Shown piece by piece: positions 10,201 through 19,087 of a stretch of DNA of 64,000 nt. The notes below the pieces were generated by a model. That model saw nothing but the letters and a program-made list of their open reading frames with translations. It ran no database searches and was not told the origin of the DNA. Positions within the stretch are counted from its first letter, which is position 1, and each line of letters opens with the position of its first letter. The translations under genes were made by a program, and so were the position numbers. The DNA is from Tribonema minus. Its lineage: Eukaryota > Sar > Xanthophyceae > Tribonematales > Tribonemataceae. Where the stretch lies: positions 177,362 to 241,361 of the forward strand of contig JAFCMP010000117.1 of the NCBI GenBank assembly GCA_017506865.1. The letters run 5' to 3'.

Positions 10201-13200
10201 CTGGACTCTTGCATGTCAAAGATGCCACTGCACCATGCAGCAAGCAAGAATGCGTGGGCGACATCAGGCATGACAAGGTTGGCCAGCCAAAGCTGCAACT
10301 GCTCTTGGCTGCCAGTTGGCAAGTCAGACCTGTATGTCAGCATGAGCGCCATGTCGCGGGGGGTGACAGTCATAGCATCACGTACATCACATGCGTCATC
10401 GGGGGATGGGATGTAGTGAGCAGGGTTCACAGCAGGCAAGCCAGGCCAGCGACGCGTGGGGCTGCCAAACAGTCCATCAAGGTCATGCACGCCTTTGGAG
10501 GAACGCACGCGAGGGCGCAAGAAGCAACCGCGAACACGGCGTGGAACCTTCAGAACATGTCTCATGGAAAGTGGAATTCCATTATTGCACATGGCATTGA
10601 GGACTGCGCAAAGGCGCTGGAGCGCGGCCTTGACACCAAGGCGGTTGCGCACAATGAGGACGAGCGCGCGCGTACGCCTGCAGCAGGTGTCAAGCTCCGA
10701 TGCCTTGATGACTGTCTCTAACACTGCGTACCCATTGGCCAACAGGTGGGCCTTCCCCCTACCCCATGCTTGCGACTTGAGCATCTGCGGGACGTTCTCT
10801 GACAACACCAACTCAAGCTCTGCCTCCGTAACCACCTTGGCCAGCTTGTATGTCAGCTCCGCCGCCTCTCCCTCCACTCCCTCCCCGTTTGCAAAATCTG
10901 TGCAAAGGGTAGAGGACGTAGTGAGGTGAGGGCGCAGCTTGCGCAGTTGGTGGATGATGCGGGGATCATCAAATGACATGCACTGGGGTGCGGCAGACGT
11001 AGGGTGTGTCTCCCTATACGCGTCACACGTCTTCGCGCAGTTGTCAACAGCGAGCACTGTGTTGACATGCAAGCCAAGTTTACTTGCCTGCGCAAACCCT
11101 TCCTCCCAACCGCCTATCCCGCAGCACAGCGACGCGTGCGTGAGATGGCGCTCCATCGCCTGCTCCCTAGCACGCTCACTCATCTGAGGCGCGGCAGGGG
11201 TCGCAGCAGCAGGGGGAGGGGGAACAGCCACGTGAGGGCGTGCATGGAAGGGTGCCGGCGGTGCAGTCATGCCAGCGTCAGTAGGCGCAGATGCAGCAGA
11301 GGCATGCGCAGCATGCGGTATCACCGGTGCCGCAGGGGCACTCGCACCAGGCGTAGATGCCGATGCAGCGCGCGCAACGTGCAATGTCGCAGGTGCAGCA
11401 GGGGTACTTGCAACAGGCGTGGGTGCAGACACATTGGCAGGCTGAGCTACAGCAGACGACATGACGCCCAGCGCAGCAAGCATTGCGGTCGCGCAGCGGG
11501 GTGCGTGAACGCTTAAGCGGCTGTCGAGCACTGACTCACTGCGTTTGGTGGCCATGGCGGCGGCGATGGCTGCCTGGATGTCGGCCGTCCACGGCTGCAC
11601 TGCGGCAGCGGCCGCAGTGGGGGCTGGGGCTGGTGCCGGCGCCGCGGCAGCAGGTGCCTGGTACACGGTGGGCCAGGAGGGTGCGGGGCCGGCACCGTGC
11701 ATGGCAGCCAGCTGCGGGACCACTTGCGGCGGCATGGCATAGATGGGCGCTCCCTGCATCGCGAAGACAGGCGCGGCAGAGGCAGGCGGCGCAAGGTCGC
11801 GGCTGCGACTGCGCGACGGGGCGCGGCGGTTGTCCCGGCACTCAGAGCTTGCGTGATGATCGGCATACCGTTCGCCAGTGGTAACCATCACACCACAGCG
11901 CTTACATGTCCAGTTGTTGAACGGCTTGTAGGTCAAGCCGGGCTTAGGGTTAGAGGCCGGCTGGCCGTCCTGCGCTGCTTTGCGCTTGCCGGAATTGAGA
12001 GGCGTGGAAGGCGGCGCAGCAGCAGGGGCGCCCTTGCCATGGAGCACCGCAAGCTGCGCAAACGCCAACTCCGTGTTATCCGCCTCTAGTGCAGACCGGG
12101 CTGCTTGGACACACTCTTGCCGCTTAGCCTCCTTGGACGCCTTGCGCCGGGGAAGGCTTGCAGCATCAGGCGCCTGCGTAGGGGTGCCTTTAGGGGGGGT
12201 GACAGTGGCGATGACAGCGGGAGTGTCGTGAGCGCCAACGCTGTCTGGGAGCGGGATCCCATGCTCTTGCAAGTGAGTGCGCCAGACGGCGGCGGCGTGG
12301 TTCACGCTGACTGTGAGGGGGTCCTGCCAGAAGTTGTCACGCCTGTCCAGCTGAACCTTAACAAAGTCAGGCATGCAGCTGTAAAACTTCTCACGGCGAG
12401 TGGCCTCGTTAGAGCCCCCCTCTACACGCCGGCCATAAGTGTCAAGCCTGTTGGCAAAGTCACGCGGGGACTCAGCATGCCAGTCGTATACGAGGCGAGA
12501 CCACTCATCGCGCGCAGTATGGCGTGCAGTTTTGTCATCATATTTGGTTGTGAGGGCAGCTACGCGCTGGTCATAGGTGAGGGTGTCCCAGCCCGTGGTA
12601 ACCCCGTCAATGGTGGCAGAGAGCCCAGACACCTCAGCACGCTTGTCTGCAGGGATGGCAGCATCAAGAGCAACAGACCAATACTCCCTCTTCACGCCCC
12701 ACTGCTGCCACATGCGTTCACGTGAGGAAAGCGCAGATGTCAGCTGCAGCGGTTCAAGGCATAATGTGGAGGGGAGTTTGGCGATGATGTTCAGCTGTGC
12801 AACGCGCTCCCTGTCAGGATCGCGGGAGGGTGCGTCGCGAGGAGCGTCGTGGGCAGGCAAGGGGTTAGCAATACCTGCGCGAGCGTTGCGCTTGGCGGCG
12901 ATGGCGTTTACGACCTCTTCAGCGGTAGCGCCACCGTTGAGAAGGTTTAGGGCGTGAGTAGCTAGCTCGCGTAGGATGACCAGCTGAGCGCTGCTGGCCT
13001 CGCGGGGTGCCCTGTAAGAGATCAGCGCAGCGTCGAGCTCTGACTTGTCGGCGGAGAGAGCAGTGAGCTGCTCGCGGATATCGGCGCGCTCAGCGTCAGT
13101 GGCGGCCTTGACAAGAGACTTCTGAGCGCGTTGGATGTCGGCGTCCACGCACATCAGAGCAACCTTGAGCCGGTTAACGGCGTCAGAGGCTTGGCGCGAC

Positions 13201-13640
13201 TCCTCTGCGAGGGAGGTGTGCTCAGCGCGCAATGACACAAATAGCTCTTTGACTGCCACCGGAGCGTCTGTCGGGGGGTCAGGGATGAGAGCTATGGCCT
13301 TGGATGCGCGAACAAGCTCCCTGACGGTGGTGTCCTGTGCGCGACCAGGAGCGGGAGGAGTGCTAGAAAGTGCGTCTTGGCTACGGCTCACCGGGTTTTG
13401 CGCGGCGCGCTCGCTGCGTCCATCACCCTCCGAGGCGGAGTTGTCCGCGCCAGAGCGTGCACGGGGACGGCCAGCGGCTTCCTCCGCCTGCTTGGCAGCA
13501 GCTTCAGCAGCAGCAGCGGCAGTGGACGAACGCGGAGTGGTTGCAGGGGCTGCGACTCTGGCGGAGGCGGCACGCTTGCCATTGCCCCTGCGCTCAGCTC
13601 CCTGGATCCCAGCCGCGTTACCACTCTCATTGTTTGCCAT
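4254..13640 (-). CDS. Gag-MTase-Pol polyprotein of the LTR retrotransposon
   Basis: Single frame of 3128 residues from the ATG at 13640. Segments in order: a low-complexity, partly coiled N terminus; a Gag-like region (about 370-440); a C-x2-C-x12-H-x5-C zinc knuckle (C579, C582, H595, C601); a C5-methyltransferase-like domain (about 825-1140) with motif I SLCCGIGG at 837, Cys913 in LCTDF, ENV at 948, RRTR near 986 and a motif X-like LANLVMP near 1117; a retropepsin-like protease with D1333-N-G-A and IIGGDF near 1407; reverse transcriptase with YVDD at 1876-1879; RNase H (YTDAS near 2030); integrase with an HHCC zinc region (about 2494-2534) and D2562, D2621, E2657 (D-x58-D-x35-E); a GPY/F-like region near 2791; a chromodomain-like segment (about 2858-2905); and two Tudor-like segments (about 2960-2995 and 3037-3084). 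The frame is intact. The methyltransferase has LCT where active enzymes carry PCQ, so its activity is uncertain. Confidence 0.93.
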   Translation of the reverse strand: MANNESGNAAGIQGAERRGNGKRAASARVAAPATTPRSSTAAAAAEAAAKQAEEAAGRPRARSGADNSASEGDGRSERAAQNPVSRSQDALSSTPPAPGRAQDTTVRELVRASKAIALIPDPPTDAPVAVKELFVSLRAEHTSLAEESRQASDAVNRLKVALMCVDADIQRAQKSLVKAATDAERADIREQLTALSADKSELDAALISYRAPREASSAQLVILRELATHALNLLNGGATAEEVVNAIAAKRNARAGIANPLPAHDAPRDAPSRDPDRERVAQLNIIAKLPSTLCLEPLQLTSALSSRERMWQQWGVKREYWSVALDAAIPADKRAEVSGLSATIDGVTTGWDTLTYDQRVAALTTKYDDKTARHTARDEWSRLVYDWHAESPRDFANRLDTYGRRVEGGSNEATRREKFYSCMPDFVKVQLDRRDNFWQDPLTVSVNHAAAVWRTHLQEHGIPLPDSVGAHDTPAVIATVTPPKGTPTQAPDAASLPRRKASKEAKRQECVQAARSALEADNTELAFAQLAVLHGKGAPAAAPPSTPLNSGKRKAAQDGQPASNPKPGLTYKPFNNWTCKRCGVMVTTGERYADHHASSECRDNRRAPSRSRSRDLAPPASAAPVFAMQGAPIYAMPPQVVPQLAAMHGAGPAPSWPTVYQAPAAAAPAPAPAPTAAAAAVQPWTADIQAAIAAAMATKRSESVLDSRLSVHAPRCATAMLAALGVMSSAVAQPANVSAPTPVASTPAAPATLHVARAASASTPGASAPAAPVIPHAAHASAASAPTDAGMTAPPAPFHARPHVAVPPPPAAATPAAPQMSERAREQAMERHLTHASLCCGIGGWEEGFAQASKLGLHVNTVLAVDNCAKTCDAYRETHPTSAAPQCMSFDDPRIIHQLRKLRPHLTTSSTLCTDFANGEGVEGEAAELTYKLAKVVTEAELELVLSENVPQMLKSQAWGRGKAHLLANGYAVLETVIKASELDTCCRRTRALVLIVRNRLGVKAALQRLCAVLNAMCNNGIPLSMRHVLKVPRRVRGCFLRPRVRSSKGVHDLDGLFGSPTRRWPGLPAVNPAHYIPSPDDACDVRDAMTVTPRDMALMLTYRSDLPTGSQEQLQLWLANLVMPDVAHAFLLAAWCSGIFDMQESSPSDDGFAMSLDRNSPTPEWLADTGSTAALEHTDGTASREMQHTLVQRCITAVQRISRDSESTARAKLSAVDLVPDNTGEQESDTDAVAPSFLRDAAPDPVSADADSDTEPMDCSEEGGELQQPQLQLQQQPLANLAALSFSHVPVQPGEKVAYATGSPSAQRFINLITRMPHQRDIKELNMECMLDNGATASLLSIQQSRRLPEGSVQPLRQGDFTAIELADSKTRIPITGAVQMTLRFRKTLVRHRFYVTDIPMPAIIGGDFFGSFGSSLSYSTMEFFPTPDSSVAIPMRHKLDDKASRLCNFKGLVDRVVAAPAPPPTAKRSARLLEEVVMSPFSEQVVELALFPPPKDTPEHTALIHASHDQVMESLAAQGLRVAFTAVTVAPNNPVMVKLVNTGSLPVLIGKNTFVGTAIPATEEDILELDEQTSQNTEQLKRELQKRVLEYAVRHHQSKAFRQAADAALKALASEPPIQESDSPSTAPGTHSPQRSLGSAAQVNAYSSVSDVCGDEELRTMLMTDGQLNPILKEKDSKGQVWADRVFDVLKRHRACFPADPKNPHVTDTTEFDIDTGDALPMADRARRWARAEAEYIMQQVAQMHARKQIEPSNSPWACNPVLARQGDKIRFCIDFRKLNSVTKRDSHGLGNIDDMLHKVQGTKVISTLDMAAGYHQVPLTASAKPKTAFRTPDGGLWQYTVAPFGLVNLPAQFTRLMHGVLGEEALKDYATVYVDDVLVYDTDMEAHLQHLDAVLTRIEAAGMSVAWKKCQLFRSEVKFLGHIIGAGGIRPDPEKVKAMADMSAPLNARGLADKRLVQVALGVFNYYRRYVRNFSAIAAPLVELTKDGASMEWNARRRDAFERLKQEMCSASIVMHPDFSLPFVLYTDASKVATAGVLTQFRPVTELDSPLMKAKPPTCTGRTSLVEGTLQREVVVGYFSKMNSVQDAKMGATALECLAVVLSMNHFRPYVWGRPCTVVTDAAALRWLLTLQSNDGKLLRWAMRLQEYDITVQHRPGKVNSNADGPSRLPQQAELDAPRRVDHADEEWPDSIATFDAPPSGVQFADDPATTHAVEQADTTEPGQRPSDERVATVASYKGYVVQHSMGTPFRLNELAACLASFGGIAQSLSEVTPEQAKQLLHMHADESPCEVALGEAATLLTPATMDMHMNALLDEHFKGDRDSLGLGNFEPWRQSKKRRSNAGKAVQVATTTATTIDADPADAAVARNNCDGERPRKRTLPRPEPTPLAAQPDPASAGPPPTPAMLSREAFIEFQRRDPFCCAVTCLLADKELPTDKDLAVHLMVARECYNLEHDGLLIHFASSHPKRGQVLCQWVVPAALRTLVLRLCHDDASAGHSGVSATHIRVFERYYWTGMAHDIRTYVTSCMACQLNKKANTSRYRTHLFPPTRMFQRLNADLVSPGSSAGGFEYILTVVEARSGFVWLFPLKSKDSKEVSAHLYTVILEAGALVEEIVTDQGGEFIAGVVHDLCTSMGVKKIQTSGYHPQTNGVAERMNARVLQSLRLWVNDRQDNWHEGLETLQFQLRATPRDETGLSPFFCVYGREATLPHDAFHHADRPMDLHTEVEKRAESRLLAEKVISEAFGKRAAKVAKQNDIIKRSVNVAIGDWVLVRREPVEERARKMDEKYTGPWQVMEKAGNSGLSFTCRMMGSRIKQKSVHVTHMKPFRLRPSHFEHTSPHVQLTAAQLQDLPHEEWLERIVDRRVGPNGKWQYRYIDRTGQQSDFTSEAAMLEMTQPWVLDTFHAMYELRYGDSIPLYARRPEPPATRRLSVEEALQRFSRGTTVVREVTTPSGSREYIWGAISGYLHPYWRARYDDGEWEELNATEVKAAIALAEAVKSKAQRRGITASKPQITLVTSPLLPRNFGADNVGDVIRYYSSCTGWSRGRLVAYHPRHSRHTFDVLFTGEARPRRLRLREGYYKVNEQDANAPLTDPPHSTWNLIVDQADTPVSIESSLAYIRAVL

Positions 13641-14218
13641 CTGCTAAGACGAGAAAGTAGGGAGAGGGTGAGCTCCAAGACTTTGGTGCATGTAGTCAGT
13701 GGTGGTTTTTATGCTCATGCGTGTGGTCATGAACCAACAGGAGCAGCGGGCACAGCATCACATGTGCACTTTGCTGCCAGTAAACCACTCCTCCCCCCAT
13801 TGCGATATGATGCTGGGGTCGCTGCGAGAGGAATGGTGCATGTGAAGTCCACGGCCCTACCACCAAAGCCGTGGCGGCGTCATGACATGCAACACGGGTG
13901 GCCACCTGTACGCCTCGCATCTTGAGCGTGGAGAGGGCAGTGCCAGCGTCCGACGGCAGCTGGCGCGGCAGACAGTCTCTGTCAGGGCTGCCCTACTGAC
14001 TACATCACGTCAGCATTCAAGGCTCGATGGTCGATCATGGCAATGTGCGAGCACCTGGGTGCTGTCGGGACACACATGTGCGCATGCCTGCTTGAGCAAC
14101 ACAGGAGAGCAGCCGCGGGAGACTGCACGAGCCAGTGAATGCCGTCTGCTTCGCGCAAACACACACACACATATAAACTAGTGCCACTTCGCTTCGAAGG
14201 CGGAGCGTCCCACTTGAG

Positions 14219-14301
14219 GTTAGCTGGCCACGGTAGGCGGCCACGATGTGTACGGGTCAATTGTCGTTAGCTGGCCACGAGAGGCGGCCACGATGTGTAC
14301 G
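14219..14301. repeat. Two-copy tandem repeat in the element leader
   Basis: GTTAGCTGGCCACG followed by AGGCGGCCACGATGTGTAC occurs at 14219-14254 and again at 14266-14301 with two substitutions, a 47-bp period. Confidence 0.8.
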
Positions 14302-14310
14302 TTCAAGCGG

Positions 14311-14345
14311 TGCTACACTACGCTGTGCTACACTACGCTGTGCTA
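14311..14345. repeat. Short tandem repeat CTACACTACGCTGTG
   Basis: A 15-bp unit is repeated just over twice in the leader, downstream of the 5' LTR in element orientation. Confidence 0.75.
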
Positions 14346-14470
14346 CCCTGGAAGCCTACGGAGGGCGGTCGAGCTTAGCGTGGCTCCGCCATTGAGGCAG
14401 ACGACCGTGCACAACGCTGTGAACCGTTGCGAGGCCTCGCAGCTAAGGCGGAGGACACGCACAAGCGCCT

Positions 14471-14483
14471 GGTTCGAGTGCCA
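14471..14483 (-). other. Putative primer-binding site
   Basis: One base inside the 5' LTR boundary the minus strand reads TGGCACTCGAACC. It starts with the TGG that pairs with a tRNA CCA tail. The complementary tRNA end would be GGTTCGAGTGCCA. GGTTCGA normally belongs to the T-loop, further from the CCA end, so the primer may be an unusual tRNA or a tRNA fragment. Confidence 0.6.
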
Positions 14484-14484
14484 C

Positions 14485-14782
14485 TGTTTTATGAGAGCTC
14501 AGCGGTGTGCTACAGCATGCTAACTTACCTTGTTGTCGGTGGAGGCCTGTGGAGGTGGGGGTGTCCTCAGCTATAGCTGTCTTGTGCCGAGACCGGAGGT
14601 AGAGAAAGAAGTGAGTGTGCAGCTGCCTTTTTGGCAAGTTGCAATTGGATCCTCGGCACAATCCAGGGGATCTGACTCAGGAGTAACATGTATGAAACCC
14701 TGCATCATCACCCGACATACCAGGGGTATGCCCTAATAATGGCATCATCAGACACGGATACCACAATGTACAATCCGTAACA
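14485..14782 (-). repeat. 5' LTR of the retrotransposon
   Basis: Direct copy of 3759-4056 with the same 298-bp length and TG...CA ends. In element orientation this copy carries the promoter for the minus-strand polyprotein. Confidence 0.95.
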
Positions 14783-14786
14783 CCGA
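14783..14786. repeat. Target-site duplication, right copy (CCGA)
   Basis: CCGA immediately follows the right LTR and matches 3755-3758. Confidence 0.85.
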
Positions 14787-15361
14787 CCTTCGGCGAGGCC
14801 AGGGGGGCGCCCTGCACGCACTGCGTCCACCACAAGACGCCGGAGATGGTGCGTACAAGGGGGGCGTTCTGCGCCGGCAACAACGGCACGTGCGATACGC
14901 AGCCGAAGTTCGGCGCGGCCAGGGGGGCGCCCTGCACGCACTGCGTCCAGCACAAGACGCAGGAGATGGTGCGTGCGGCGGGGCCGTTCTGCGCCGGCAA
15001 CAACGGCACGTGCGATACGCAGCCGAAGTTCGGCGCGGCCAGGGGGGCGCCCTGCACGCACTGCGTCCAGCACAAGACGCAGGAGATGGTGCGTGCGGTG
15101 GGGCTGTTCTGCGCCGGCGACGACACGTGCCGTGTCGAGCCGAGCTTCGGCGAGGCCAGGGGGGCGGCCCGCACGCACTGCGTCCACCACAAGACGCAGG
15201 AGATGGTGCGTACAAGGGGGCCGTTCTGCGCCGGCGACGACACATGCAGTAAGCGGCCGAGGTTTGCCGACGCCACGGGGGAGCGCCCCAAGTACTGCGA
15301 CAAGCACAAGGGCCCGGGCATGGTTAATGTTGTGGACAAACCCCGCGCACGACGAAAATGA
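14787..15361 (+). pseudogene. EsV-1-7 repeat protein gene, 3' part (split by retrotransposon)
   Basis: The frame resumes at 14787 exactly where the left part stops and encodes the rest of repeat 3 plus repeats 4 to 7, ending in a basic tail (DKPRARRK) and TGA at 15359-15361. Each repeat keeps C-x16-C-x2-H; most keep H-x12-C. Repeats 4 and 5 are nearly identical at DNA level (117-bp period), which points to recent unit duplication. The last repeat is the most divergent (RPRFADATGERPKYCDKHK) and closest to the family consensus. Without the retrotransposon this and the segment at 3434-3758 form one open frame. Because the insertion looks very young, an intact allele may still exist in the population or on the homologous chromosome. 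Confidence 0.85.
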
Positions 15362-16097
15362 CACAAACAGCAGCACCAAGAGTGCGTGTGACTTCGACAC
15401 TGACTTCAGCAGTTGCACGTGCAACCACTTGTTTCCATGTCCATCCAATGGTGTGTTTGTCCATCCAATGGTGTGTTCGGCGCAATGACGGCATGGCTCA
15501 TCCATGCCAATCTTGTTGTTGCCGAGTGTATGCATGTTCTTGCCGAGGGGTTGTCAATGAGTGTCGATGCGCAGTGCATGCATGAGGTTATAGAATATCA
15601 AGCCTCCGCTTCTGCTTGCGTGTGCACCGCATCCTACTCACATGCAAGTTCAACTTTGTGTGCCATCCGCAATCCCACCTTGGCACCAACTTTGTGTCCA
15701 CTGTTGTGTGGTCTGTGTTCCGATGTCTATGCGTATAATTCGGGGGGAACACGTGAGTGTGAGATGACGAGTGATGCGGGAGGGAGATGCTATGTTGCAG
15801 GTGACTGGTAGCAGTCCCAGGAAAGAGCCTCAGAGAGAGAAACATTTTGGGGCATATTGAACCACAGAGGGGGTGCAGCTGTCCATGGGTGCTATTGGAA
15901 GGGCGTGGTTGGTCATGCTCCTATATCACCTACATGCAGCGGCGGCGCTGCTTGCTGTGCACATGTGTGTTTTCAACAAGTACGTACGTGCTGCCATGCC
16001 TGGTCAGGGGGAAAAAAAAAAAAGCCTTCAGCTCACCGAACTTCACTTCCATGCCGCGGCGAAGTGCCAGCCAGCAGCAACGCCGCTCAACCTCAGC
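15362..16097. other. Intergenic; small direct repeat
   Basis: A 20-bp unit (TCCATCCAATGGTGTGTT) occurs twice near 15440-15478. A poly-A run lies at 16012-16023. The next gene's frame stays open upstream to an ATG at 15885, but family comparison favours the start at 16098. Confidence 0.5.
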
Positions 16098-19053
16098 ATG
16101 TCAGAAGCTGGAGGCTGCTGTGTGCGGACCTTGCTGGCGCCAACTCCACATGGCAAGGCGGCGGCCTCAGGTAGATTTGGCGCGATGGCCTGGGTTGCTG
16201 TCGCCAGCGGCACGACATTGGAGTTGTGGATGAAGCCTGCACCACAGGATCATCTGCGCGGCGCTCATGGAGCGGCCTGCGATGGCGGCGAGGGACTGGT
16301 CCGCCTGCAGTCGACAGATATGCATCAGGGGGTGCTGGCAGTTGCAGCAGTGCCATTGGGCTGCCAGCGCGAAGGCATTTTTGTACTGACAAGTGCCGCC
16401 GGTGCAGTCGCAGGTTCTGCAGATTGGTGCTTGATGGAGCTCAGCGAATCTCAGCTACTGAATACGCTGCTGACTGGCCGCCTGGTCGCACCTGCTGCAG
16501 CTACACAAGCACTGCATTGCAGTGTTTCCGCTGCCGATGTCGGCAGCACGACAACTGGAACCACCGTGCTAGCGGTTGCTGCATTTGCCAGCACAATTCA
16601 TATTCTGAGACTTACCAGCACTCTTCATTCATCCGACACTAGCAGCTGGCAGCTGCAGTCATGCACGGCTGTTGCATTTGAACCCAGTGCCGGCGACTCC
16701 GATGCTCTTGCGCTAACGCCAAACGCTGATCCGCCTGCAGCTATCCGTCTTGCCCGTGCCATGGATGGCACTCTGCCGCAGGGAGAAGCGGAGTGGTTCT
16801 TCGGCTGCACACAGCACCTGCGGTACTGCATCGCAGATCTGGCGTTCATACCGTGCGCTGCTGCTGCTGCTGCTGGCGCTGGTGCGGATTTAGATTCCCC
16901 CCCCGGCAGTGCCTGCCCAGACAGCAGCACTGCTGTGCTGGCCGTCCTCTATACTGATGCCACTTGCGCTGATGACCAGACGCCCCCTGCCACGCACTTG
17001 GCCACGTTGAGCATCACCACACACAACGGCAGCGCTCAGGCCATCAGGCAGGGCCCCTGGACTGTGCGCCATGTCGATCCCTGCACGCGGATCGTTCCCT
17101 GGTACAGCTGCGGTCATGACAGTTGCTGCAGCGGCAGCGGCGCCTCCGCAACGCGCCACGGCAGCGGCAGGCCCACTGTGAGTGGCGCTGGTGCTGGCGG
17201 CAGCAGCCGCAGCTTTGGCGCAGATTCCGGCAGCAGCACCAGGAATGCAGGACGCGGCGGCAGCGGTGGCGGCAGCGGCGGCGGCGGCAGTGGCGGCGGC
17301 GGCGGTGATGGCGGTCGCGGAGGCTGCTGCAGTGAGGGCTGCGGCGGCGGCGTTCTTCTCTTGCAGAGCACTGGCGCGCAGCTCAACGATGACCAGGGCC
17401 CGATCGCCGCGTGTACCTGGGAACGCTCCACCGCCAGCGCCGCCGCTGCACATGTCCCCCTGCCCCAGCAGCACACGCTACCAGCGCCGCGCGGCAGAGC
17501 AGGAGGCGTCCTGTACATGGACGAGGCTGGGAGCGTGTGGCTCGTCCACTGCGAGGCGGGCTGCGTGCCGGGCACCGTGACGCTGGTGCGGCGCGCCGTG
17601 CAGCGCTGCCGCTGCGGCGGCGCGGCACGCGAGCCCGCGTTGGACAGGCTCGCTCAAGCCGGCGATGACGGCCACGCGTGCTGCCTCATGGCCGTGGGGA
17701 CCGACGGGCTTGTGTGGGGCTTCTGGCAGGATGGCGTGCAGCGCCTCATGCAGCTGGAATGCGATTTACGGATGGACAGCTGCAGCAGCGGCGGTGGCGG
17801 CGGCAGCAGCGGCGGCAGCAGCATCGGCGCTGCAAGCGCCAGGGCAGCTGCGCAACTGACCGAACTATCGTGCGACAGCGGCGGCGGCGGCGGCTGCAGC
17901 GACGCGGTCGTTGCGATAGCAGCGGTGGACGACAACAGCAGCGGTGGCGGCGGTTTCAAGGCAGCGGTGCTGACCGGTGCGGCTGGCGATAGTGGCGGCG
18001 GCGGCGGCGCTGTGGCCCTGGTAGAGTTTGGGCACCACATGGTGGTCAACGCTCAGGTGCATACACGCATTCGCGGCAGTTGCACATGTCTCTATGCTTA
18101 CGCTCATGTATAGATGGCGTTCGATGACACTGAGATTAGGGTCTCCACTGCCCGTGTGCCGCAGGATGATCATGGACGCTGCATCTGGGGATGGTGATGT
18201 GCTTCCTGGCATTTGGCTTGCATTCACGTCCTGTCAAGACATTGGCTGGTGGCGTTAGGAACAACGCACGTGTTGGCAGTGCCCTCATTACTAGCGTGGT
18301 GTATTTGGTCGCCTTTTTCTCAATGAACACCGGCAGCTGTTGGTACTTGGTACAGTCCATAAAAAGACGCTCTCGCGCCCTGATGTGTCCATGTTGAATT
18401 GACAGGATCTCCCCACCCCCACCACGAGCCTCGCTGCTCGGTCGCGTATGCCCCCTACAACGCGACTGCCGGTCATTCACCTCCGCGCGGGCGCGCTGCT
18501 TTCCTTTCTGCGCTGGACGCATGTTTTGAGCACTGCCTCACTACCACTCCTCGCACCGGTGCTGCAGGGCAGCACATGCCTGACCGGCAGGGTGACGCTC
18601 CACGCGGCAGCGCTCGGCGCGTGCGGGCGGCGACTGCTCCTCTTCTCGGACGCGCTGCGCCGCGAAACGCGCGCCATGATTGTTTCCTCCGACGGCAGCG
18701 CGGCGCCGGCACCACCGGAGAGCAGCGGCGCCGCTGGCAGCGGCGCCGCGGCGCCCGCCTGCCGCGGCGCTGCTTTCAGTCGCCGCGGTGCGACGCTGCT
18801 GCTGGCAGCGCTGCCCGGAACCCACGCGCTGCTGCTGCAAGTGACGGACGCCGCCGTGCACGTGCTGCTGAACGGTGACTGCAGCGGCAGCGGCAGTGGC
18901 GGCAGCGACGTGACGCCAACGGCGAGCTGCTGCCTTGAGGTGTGGCGCGCCGCCGGCGCTGCGCTGCTGAGCCACGCTGCTGCTGATACGGCACTGGTGG
19001 CGGTGGCGGCGGGGGCGGACCTGACAGTGCTGTCGCTCAGCACAGCCACAGAC

Positions 19054-19087
<34 letters not shown>

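Larger units (their letters stand above)
13641..14470 (-). other. Retrotransposon leader region
   Basis: About 840 bp lie between the primer-binding site and the polyprotein ATG. No ORF here looks real. The part next to the primer-binding site holds two short tandem repeats (14219-14301 and 14311-14345) and a CA dinucleotide tract near 14158-14170. It probably includes packaging and translation-control sequences, but none can be named from sequence. Confidence 0.6.
3759..14782 (-). mobile_element. LTR retrotransposon, Ty3/gypsy chromovirus-like, with methyltransferase domain
   Basis: The 11,024-bp element is bounded by two 298-bp direct repeats that start TG and end CA and appear identical base for base, and it is flanked by the 4-bp duplication CCGA. 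It is transcribed on the minus strand: 5' LTR at 14485-14782, primer-binding site, a leader of about 840 bp, a single 3128-codon ORF, a purine-rich tract, then the 3' LTR at 3759-4056. The RT-RNase H-integrase order and the D-D-E integrase place it in Ty3/gypsy, and the chromodomain-like segment after integrase fits chromoviruses. Identical LTRs and an intact ORF imply very recent insertion and possible current activity. The host gene at the insertion site is an EsV-1-7 protein in the opposite orientation. Confidence 0.95.

Noticed and set aside
14471..14484. Possible tRNA T-arm (GGTTCGA)
   Set aside because: No cloverleaf can be drawn around it; its position beside the LTR fits a primer-binding site instead.
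14708..15535. Long minus-strand frames across the EsV-1-7 region (up to 275 codons)
   Set aside because: They are shadows of the plus-strand cysteine repeats; their repetitive Arg/Ala-rich translations follow from the 117-bp DNA repeat.
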